Assembly (NCBI GenBank): GCA_026225435.1
Contig: JAMFST010000484.1
Location: 1 to 5,802, forward strand
Direction: 5' to 3'
Source of the DNA: Labilithrix luteola
GTDB lineage: Bacteria; Myxococcota_A; Polyangia; Polyangiales; Polyangiaceae
Length of the DNA stretch: 5,802 bases
Part shown: positions 1 through 4,434 of the stretch, piece after piece
How the letters are laid out: each line of letters opens with the position of its first letter
Position numbering within the stretch: the stretch's first letter is position 1
Translations under genes and position numbers: made by a program
The notes under the pieces: generated by a model
Database searches by the model: none
Told to the model about the DNA's origin: nothing
Seen by the model: only the letters and a program-made list of their open reading frames with translations

Positions 1-201
1 GACTTCCTCATGACGCGCGACCTCGTGCGCGACGGTTCCATCGAGAGCATGCCGATCGGCGATCGAAAATTCGCCGGCGGCGCGTTCATCCTCCTCTATC
101 CCTCGAGTCGTCAGGTGCCGAAGAAGGTCACCGCGTTCCGCGACTTCCTCGTGGAGCGCCTGAAGGCCCCTTCATGGGTCGAGGAGGCGGGGCGAGCGTG
201 A
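1..201 (+). CDS. LysR-family transcriptional regulator, C-terminal fragment
   Basis: The last 66 codons of a gene that begins left of the window; the frame is open from base 1 and ends at TGA 199-201. The fragment matches the end of a LysR substrate-binding domain: a helix followed by RDG and a strand (LVRDGSIESMP), then a strand leading to YPSSRQVPKKV and a final helix AFRDFLVERL. This order (G-x-L/I strand, a YPSxR-x-[LV]P-x-KV turn, then AFxDFLVERL) is typical of the LTTR effector domain, which binds a small co-inducer and tunes DNA binding by the N-terminal helix-turn-helix. The DNA-binding half is outside the window, so neither the target nor the effector can be inferred. A short GC-rich hairpin follows 22 bases after the stop. 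Family assignment is fairly secure; specific function is unknown. Confidence 0.8.
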   Translation, partial: DFLMTRDLVRDGSIESMPIGDRKFAGGAFILLYPSSRQVPKKVTAFRDFLVERLKAPSWVEEAGRA

Positions 202-223
202 GAGCCGAGGCGACCTGCCGCGC

Positions 224-243
224 CTTGGGGTCAAATCCCCGAG
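224..243 (+). terminator. Terminator-like hairpin after the LysR gene (weak)
   Basis: CTTGGGG (224-230) pairs with CCCCGAG (237-243) through one G-T wobble, leaving the 6-base loop TCAAAT. It starts 22 bases after the LysR stop codon, where a transcription end would be expected. No T-run follows, so this is not a canonical intrinsic terminator. It could be an mRNA 3'-end hairpin or chance. Confidence 0.3.
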
Positions 244-369
244 CTTGTCCGCTGCGGAGCGCGGGTCATGGTGGATGCCGTCGTGCGCGGAACGCCGGGG
301 CACCCGAAAACCGTGACATCCGAGCCATCGCGGAGTCGCTTCCTACACATTGCCTCAATGCGTGATGCG

Positions 370-408
370 TTGGCGCCCGTCGCCCATCGATTGGCGCCCT
401 TGGCTCCC
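370..408 (+). promoter_or_regulatory. TTGGCGCCC direct repeats, candidate operator
   Basis: TTGGCGCCC occurs exactly at 370-378 and again at 391-399, a 21-base period of about two helical turns. A third, one-mismatch copy TTGGCTCCC follows immediately at 400-408. The array ends 44 bases before the ATG of the winged-helix regulator. OmpR/PhoB-type winged helices usually bind tandem direct repeats with near-helical spacing, so this is a reasonable candidate for an autoregulatory site. Function is inferred from position and spacing only. Confidence 0.4.
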
Positions 409-452
409 TCGACCGAATGGAACGACCTGCTGCAATCTCGTAGCGTCGTCCC

Positions 453-998
453 ATGCCCGGCGCCCTTCGCTCGCTCGCCGCCGACGTGGCAGCGGTGTTC
501 CGGGAGCTCACGGAGCTCGATCCCGTGCCTTGCGAGCTCGGCGTGAACCTCGCGGTGGACGTGCGCACCGATGCCGAGCACGCGCTGCGAACACTGGGCG
601 CCATGGTGCGCGCGCGCGGTGGCCATCTCGAGCACCAACGCTCGGCGGATCTCTTCCACGTGCGCGTCTGCCTCACCACGCCGTCGCGACCGGCGTCGAC
701 GTCGCTGCTGTTCCCGCCCTTCCGCATGGACCTCGCCAACGAGGTCCTCTGGCGCGGCACGGAGTCGGTGTCGGTGCGCACGACCCCCTTCAAGGTGCTG
801 CGCTACCTCGCCGAGCGCCCGCAACGACTGGTCCGCCGCGAAGATCTCATCGCCGGCGTGTGGGGCGGTGCAGCGACGAGCGAGAGCCTGGTGCGCACTC
901 ACATCTACGCGCTGCGAAGAGCAGTGGGACCGGCGGTGATCGAGACGGTCAGCCGGCGCGGCTACCGCTTCATGCCGCAGGTCTTCACGAGCGCGTAG
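453..998 (+). CDS. Winged-helix transcriptional regulator without receiver domain
   Basis: A 181-residue protein. Residues about 90-175 form an OmpR/PhoB-type C-terminal DNA-binding domain (Trans_reg_C): a beta platform ending in VRTTPFKVLRYLAERP, the helix RLVRREDLIAGVWG, a recognition helix within residues 143-158 (SESLVRTHIYALRRAV), and the wing VIETVSRRGYRF. The first 85 residues are not a phospho-acceptor receiver: the length is too short and the conserved Asp/Lys pattern is absent. They are also not a CadC-like membrane segment. Residues about 47-76 vaguely resemble the tail of a GHKL ATPase fold. ATG 453 is the only start after the in-frame TAG at 441-443 apart from internal codons, and no Shine-Dalgarno sequence precedes it, so the mRNA may be leaderless or weakly initiated. 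It is 29 bases upstream of the AraC-family gene, probably co-transcribed. The DNA-binding domain is confident; signal and targets are unknown. Confidence 0.85.
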   Translation: MPGALRSLAADVAAVFRELTELDPVPCELGVNLAVDVRTDAEHALRTLGAMVRARGGHLEHQRSADLFHVRVCLTTPSRPASTSLLFPPFRMDLANEVLWRGTESVSVRTTPFKVLRYLAERPQRLVRREDLIAGVWGGAATSESLVRTHIYALRRAVGPAVIETVSRRGYRFMPQVFTSA

Positions 999-1027
999 CG
1001 TCGTCGCCCTTGCTAACGTGAAGGGGA

Positions 1028-2059
1028 ATGGCGCGGACATCGAGGACGGCGGGCGACGGAACGGCCAGCGCGATGGCGCTTCGCCCGGTGCTGACCTACG
1101 CGCGCGAACGGGGGTTCGACGTCGAGCCGTTGCTCGCCGAGCTCGGACTCGCGCCGGCGATCCTCGACGACATCGACCACCGCATCCCCGAGGCGGATCG
1201 CTCTCGCGCGTGGGGCGCTGCGGCCGCGGGTCTGCGCGATCCGTACCTCGCGCTCGGCTTCGCGGCGAGCGTGCCGATGGGCGCCTTCGACGCCCTCGAT
1301 TATGCCGTTTCCTGCAGCCCCACATGGGGAGCAGCGATCGAACGAGTGCTCCGCTTTCATCGCGTGCTCTGCGATGCGTGGGCGGTCACGCGCGAGGTCG
1401 ACGGCGAGACCGTCCGGCTGCGACGGATCGCGAACAGCTCGGTGGCTGTCGAGGCGGAGGCGTTCCCCGCCGTGCTCGTCGCGCGCGGGCGCGAGCTGAC
1501 CGGCATGCGGCTGGTTCCGCACGAGGTCTGCTTCGCGCACACCTTCGCCGCGGAGCCGGCGCCGTACGAGGCGTTCTTCGGCTGCCCGGTGCGGCAGGGA
1601 TGCGCCGCGATGGAGCTGGTGTTCCGCGCCGTCGATCTCGACACTCCGGTGCGCGGGGCGAACCCGGGTCTGAACCGCGTGCTCGATCGCTACCTGACCG
1701 ATCTGCTCGAGCGTGTCGGACACGACGATCCCTTCGTCGAGCAGGTTCGCCGATCGGTCGGCCGCGCGATGAAGGAGGGGGCGCGCCCGACGCTCGAGAT
1801 CGTGACGAAGGAGCTGCACGTGCCGCCTCGCACCATCCAGCGGCGTCTGCGCGAGCACGGCACGAGCTACGCCGCGCTGGTCGAAACGGTCCGCCGCGCT
1901 CTCGGAGAGCGCCTCGTGGCGGACGGCCGCGTCTCGCTCACCGAGATCGCCTTCTTGCTCGGCTTCGCGGACCTCAGCGGCTTTCGCCGGGCGTACCGGA
2001 GCTGGACGGGGAGGAGTCCGTCGAGGGGACGCTCGCATCCCGAGCGCGTTCGCACTTAA
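1028..2059 (+). CDS. AraC-family transcriptional regulator with arabinose-binding-like N-terminal domain
   Basis: A 343-residue one-component regulator. Residues about 18-215 fit the Arabinose_bd family (PF12625) of the OruR/ArgR-type AraC branch; the diagnostic stretch is HEVCFAHTFAAEPAPYEAFFGCPV (165-188), seen in this family as EVxFxHxxPxxxxxYxxFFGCPV. Residues about 253-333 are the AraC DNA-binding domain: first helix-turn-helix IVTKELHVPPRTIQRRLREHG (258-278), then SLTEIAFLLGFADLSGFRRAY (303-323) and the RSWTGRSPS signature. The ligand in this branch is often an amino acid or fatty-acid-like compound, but none can be named here. AAGGGG lies only one base before ATG 1028, too close for a good ribosome site. 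ATG 1073 (Met16), just before ALRPVLTYARERGF where homology to the family would begin, is a real alternative start. The gene probably follows the winged-helix gene in one transcript. Its TAA is 2 bases from the stop of the opposing gene. Confidence 0.9.
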   Translation: MARTSRTAGDGTASAMALRPVLTYARERGFDVEPLLAELGLAPAILDDIDHRIPEADRSRAWGAAAAGLRDPYLALGFAASVPMGAFDALDYAVSCSPTWGAAIERVLRFHRVLCDAWAVTREVDGETVRLRRIANSSVAVEAEAFPAVLVARGRELTGMRLVPHEVCFAHTFAAEPAPYEAFFGCPVRQGCAAMELVFRAVDLDTPVRGANPGLNRVLDRYLTDLLERVGHDDPFVEQVRRSVGRAMKEGARPTLEIVTKELHVPPRTIQRRLREHGTSYAALVETVRRALGERLVADGRVSLTEIAFLLGFADLSGFRRAYRSWTGRSPSRGRSHPERVRT

Positions 2060-2061
2060 TT

Positions 2062-3261
2062 TCACGGCTCCGCTTGATGTGTATGACGCGATACATCCGG
2101 CGCGGTCACCGTCCACAGGTTCGCCACCCGCCGCCGCAGATCGGCCACCGCCTTGGCGTACTCCTCGTCGTGGAGCGCGTCGCCATGGATGCCATGGCGC
2201 TCCCACGAGCCGTCCTTCGCGCCCTCCGATTGCGCGCTCGCGGCCTGATCGGCGACGATCTTCGCCGCGCCGCGGAGCGCGTGGACGACCGGCACGCCGC
2301 CTTCCGCCACGCACCAGCGAACCACGTCCCACCCGTGTGCGGCGTGACGCCCTTCGTCGGCAGCGATGGTCTTCACCATCGCGGCGACCTCGGCGTCCTG
2401 GCAGCGGCGAGCGAGCCGGGCGAGGACGCGGGCCGACAAGCCCTCGTGGAGCACGCCGTCGATCAGCGAGGAGACGGCCAGCGACGCCAGCGCGGCGGTG
2501 CGGCTCCCGAGGTGACCTGACAGGTTGCGACCGGCGGCCTCGAGCGGACCGGGCCCCTCTTCTTTGCCATCGAGCGCGCGCGCGAGGGCGAAGCACAGCT
2601 CGGTGTGACGGATCTCGTCGAGCGCGTCGCGCTGCGCCGAAGCGAGGAGCGCAGGGGGCGCGCCCAGGACCATCAGCTCGCGCGTCAGCTCGGCGAAGGC
2701 AGCGACCGAGGCGTGCTCGGTGCGCCCGTTCTCGCGCCACTGCCGGGCGAGCGCCTGCCGCGTGCTGTCGTCGAGCTCCGCGCAGCTCCCGAGCGCGATG
2801 TCGTCCTGCGTCCACGCGCTCCCCGGCACGACCGGCGCAAGGAGTGCCCTTCCGAACGAGCGGATCTGCCGACCACGCCCGCCGCCCACCGTGAACAGGG
2901 CGACGAGCGCACCGTAGAGCATGGCGAGGACCCCGCCGACGATGCCGAAGACGACGACGCTCGCCTGCCACATGACACCGAGCCGCATCGAGGGCGTCTT
3001 GCCGTGGAGAGCCCTGACGCCGCACACCATGGCGGAGATCGCGCACACGGGGACGCCGAGGGCGAGCACCAGCGTGAGGGGCGAGTAGGGGAGCGCGAAG
3101 ACCAGCGCCATCAGCCCCACCGCCAGGGCGAAGCCGGCGAGCGAGAGGTTACCGAGCCGCGTCACCGCGCTGCGTAGCGTCCGTTCGTCCGCCGGGTTGC
3201 TCATCGGTTCATGGACGGACGGCGCGGCCGTTCGATTCCTCGGAAGGTGGCTCCGCGACAC
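2062..3261 (-). CDS. Membrane-anchored ferritin-like (diiron-type) protein
   Basis: A protein of 399 residues from GTG 3261, or 380 from ATG 3204 (Met20). Three hydrophobic segments come first: about residues 38-57, 61-84 and 97-123. The first two are joined by a tight PYSP turn, and the arrangement recalls DUF4190-type helix sets. The C-terminal part (about 172-312) is a ferritin-like four-helix bundle with plausible iron ligands: Glu in GRTEHAS (E182), ExxH in DEIRHTE (E216, H219), Glu in LHEGLS (E273), and ExxH in ADEGRHAAH (E303, H306). This E, ExxH, E, ExxH order is that of rubrerythrin/AurF-like diiron proteins, so iron binding and an oxidase or oxygenase role are possible, but no substrate can be named. 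The tail (about 313-399) has no motif I recognise. Neither start has a strong ribosome site. Residues 1-19 are low in information, so Met20 may be the true start. It is transcribed divergently from the SDR. Confidence 0.8.
   Translation of the reverse strand: MSRSHLPRNRTAAPSVHEPMSNPADERTLRSAVTRLGNLSLAGFALAVGLMALVFALPYSPLTLVLALGVPVCAISAMVCGVRALHGKTPSMRLGVMWQASVVVFGIVGGVLAMLYGALVALFTVGGGRGRQIRSFGRALLAPVVPGSAWTQDDIALGSCAELDDSTRQALARQWRENGRTEHASVAAFAELTRELMVLGAPPALLASAQRDALDEIRHTELCFALARALDGKEEGPGPLEAAGRNLSGHLGSRTAALASLAVSSLIDGVLHEGLSARVLARLARRCQDAEVAAMVKTIAADEGRHAAHGWDVVRWCVAEGGVPVVHALRGAAKIVADQAASAQSEGAKDGSWERHGIHGDALHDEEYAKAVADLRRRVANLWTVTAPDVSRHTHQAEP
2076..2097 (+). other. AT-rich stem-loop at convergent 3' ends
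   Basis: GATGTGT (2076-2082) pairs with ATACATC (2091-2097) with one G-T wobble, leaving an 8-base loop. CCG (2070-2072) and CGG (2098-2100) could extend it across a bulge. It lies 17 bases past the AraC stop codon but inside the last codons of the opposing ferritin-like gene. It could help end the AraC transcript; no T-run follows. Weak. Confidence 0.2.
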
Positions 3262-3380
3262 GTCTTGTCCCGTGCGAGCATCGGAGCCGAAGGCGCCTTC
3301 ACTGTGGTGGATTCCGCGCAGGGCGAGGGCACGGCGTTTTCGCGTCTTGTGGCGTCTTCCGACGTAGTAGAGACGCTCGC
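3262..3380. promoter_or_regulatory. Divergent intergenic control region
   Basis: This region lies between the ferritin-like gene (leftward) and the SDR gene (rightward) and must contain the promoter of at least the SDR gene. If the ferritin-like protein starts at ATG 3204 rather than GTG 3261, the region extends to 3205. It contains the 12-base palindrome at 3289-3300 and three CGTCTT elements (3261-3266, 3343-3348, 3353-3358); the last two sit in a 10-base direct repeat GCGTCTT at 3342-3348 and 3352-3358. I could not assign a confident -35/-10 pair. Confidence 0.55.
3289..3300. promoter_or_regulatory. Perfect 12-bp palindrome GAAGGCGCCTTC, candidate operator
   Basis: The sequence is its own reverse complement, and the flanking bases do not extend the symmetry. 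It is centrally placed between two divergent genes, 81 bases before the SDR start and 28 bases upstream of the GTG start of the ferritin-like gene. A dimeric repressor or activator is a natural reader of such a site. Its core GGCGCC is shared with the repeats at 370-399, but that hexamer is common in GC-rich DNA. Confidence 0.4.
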
Positions 3381-4322
3381 ATGTCGCTCTACGAGCTGTT
3401 CAAGGCGAAGGGGCCCAGCGGTTTCGGGTACGGATCGACAGCCGAGGAGGTGACCGTTGGGGTCTCGCTCGCCGGCAAGACGATCCTCGTGACCGGGTGC
3501 AACTCCGGCCTGGGCGAGGAGACGATGCGGGTCCTCGCGCTGCGCGGCGCGCGGATCGTCGGCACCGCGCGCACCTTGGAGAAGGCGACAGCCGCGACCA
3601 CCGCGCTGCACGCCGCACCGGGCGGCGTCCTCCCGCTGGCTTGCGAGCTGTCGGACCCGGGGAGCGTGCTCGCCTGCGTCGAGAGCGTGAAGCGAGCCGG
3701 CCTCGCCCTCGACGCCATCATCTGCAACGCCGGCATCATGATGCTCCCCAAGCTCGAGACCGCGCACGGCTACGAGCTGCAGTTCCTCACCAATCACATC
3801 GGGCACTTTCTCCTCGTCACCGGTCTCCTCGAGCAGCTGACCGAGACGGGGCGGGTGGTGATGCTCAGCAGCGCGGCGCACGAGCGCGCGCCCCGGGAGG
3901 GCATCCAGTTCGACAACCTCGACGGCGCCAAGGGCTACGGGAGCATCGCCGCGTACGGGCAGTCGAAGCTCGCCAATCTCCTCTTCGCCAAGGAGCTGTC
4001 GCGGCGCTTCGCGGGCACGGGCAAGACGGCGAACGCGGTGCACCCGGGGGTCATCAACACGAACCTCGGCCGCCACGTCAACCGCGCCCTCTGGGCCGTC
4101 TTCACGCTGGTGGGGAAGCTCGCGCTGAAGAGCGTCCCGCAGGGCGCGGCCACCCAGGTCTACGTGGCCGTGAGCCCCGCGCTCGCCGGCGTGTCGGGCG
4201 AGTACTTCGCCGATTGCAACGTCGCCAAATCGCGCGCCGACGCCAACGACGCCGCCCTCGCGAAGAAGCTGTGGGATCGGTCGGAGGCCATCGCCGCCGA
4301 GCTACGGAGCGCCCAGGGCTGA
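3381..4322 (+). CDS. Short-chain dehydrogenase/reductase, retinol-dehydrogenase-like
   Basis: A 313-residue NAD(P)-dependent SDR oxidoreductase. The Rossmann fold starts at residue 33 with the cofactor loop TGCNSGLG (38-45). Arg64 in GTARTLEKA, after the second strand, favours NADP(H). NAG is at 116-118, the structural Asn at 138 (LTNHIGHF), the catalytic Ser in MLSSAAH (163/164), and YxxxK at Tyr192-Lys196 (AYGQSKLAN). HPGVINTNLGR (221-231) follows. The LTNHIGHFLL and SSAAH motifs and the 28-residue gap from Ser164 to Tyr192 are typical of the RDH11-14/WWOX-like group, which in bacteria acts on diverse carbonyls or alcohols, often lipophilic. The substrate is not predictable. About 30 residues precede the fold, including MSLYELFKAKGPSGFGYGS, a lead-in often seen in this group. 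Start ATG 3381 gives the full fold; the ribosome site is weak (AGAGAC). It is divergent from the ferritin-like gene and stands alone on its strand. Confidence 0.92.
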   Translation: MSLYELFKAKGPSGFGYGSTAEEVTVGVSLAGKTILVTGCNSGLGEETMRVLALRGARIVGTARTLEKATAATTALHAAPGGVLPLACELSDPGSVLACVESVKRAGLALDAIICNAGIMMLPKLETAHGYELQFLTNHIGHFLLVTGLLEQLTETGRVVMLSSAAHERAPREGIQFDNLDGAKGYGSIAAYGQSKLANLLFAKELSRRFAGTGKTANAVHPGVINTNLGRHVNRALWAVFTLVGKLALKSVPQGAATQVYVAVSPALAGVSGEYFADCNVAKSRADANDAALAKKLWDRSEAIAAELRSAQG

Positions 4323-4434
4323 CGTCCCGCGCGAACCGACGGAAAGCATCACCCCCCGACGGCGTGTTGCACATGTACTTTCGTAGTACTCCCCTCCGAC
4401 GAGCTCGAGAGGTGTCCGGGCCTGCACGTCTTCT
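4323..4434. other. Convergent intergenic gap after the SDR gene
   Basis: These 112 bases lie between the stop of the SDR gene and the stop of the opposing kinase gene. The only structure I see is a small hairpin, GTACT (4375-4379), loop TTCGT, AGTAC (4385-4389), with no T-run on either strand. No gene is supported. Transcription of both neighbours must end in or beyond this gap. Confidence 0.45.

Larger units (their letters stand above)
202..452. other. Intergenic region between LysR and winged-helix genes
   Basis: This stretch of 251 bases has no convincing gene; the short open frames here have no recognisable domain. It contains the hairpin at 224-243. It also has a cluster of short repeats between 348 and 408: CATTG-CCT-CAATG (348-360), ATGCGT twice with a 7-base period (358-363, 365-370), and three TTGGCNCCC boxes (370-408). 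Bases from about 300 to 360 are locally less GC-rich than the flanking genes, as expected for a promoter region. I could not identify a convincing -35/-10 pair. It most likely holds the promoter of the downstream regulator pair. Confidence 0.5.

Noticed and set aside
224..243. tRNA T-arm look-alike (GGGG-TCAAAT-CCCC)
   Set aside because: The loop has six rather than seven bases, and no acceptor stem, anticodon arm or CCA end can be built around it.
231..1325. Minus-strand open frame of 364 codons over the winged-helix gene
   Set aside because: Arg-rich product without motifs, antisense to a clear OmpR-type DNA-binding domain.
1013..3046. Very long minus-strand open frame (677 codons) spanning the AraC gene and most of the ferritin-like gene
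   Set aside because: Its translation is dominated by Arg, Ala, Gly and His with no recognisable domain, and it overlaps two genes with clear family motifs. It results from scarce stop codons in GC-rich DNA.
3345..3375. Possible sigma-70 promoter (TTGTGG with TAGTAG) before the SDR gene
   Set aside because: Spacing between the two hexamers is only about 12 bases, too short for a functional -35/-10 pair.
3201..4076. Long minus-strand open frame (291 codons) opposite the SDR gene
   Set aside because: It is a mirror frame of a well-supported SDR with all motifs; its product is a low-complexity His/Glu/Arg/Ala-rich sequence with no domain, as is common opposite GC-rich genes.
4375..4389. Hairpin GTACT/AGTAC as an intrinsic terminator
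   Set aside because: The stem is only five base pairs and there is no T-run on either strand, so it is kept only as a note in the intergenic entry.
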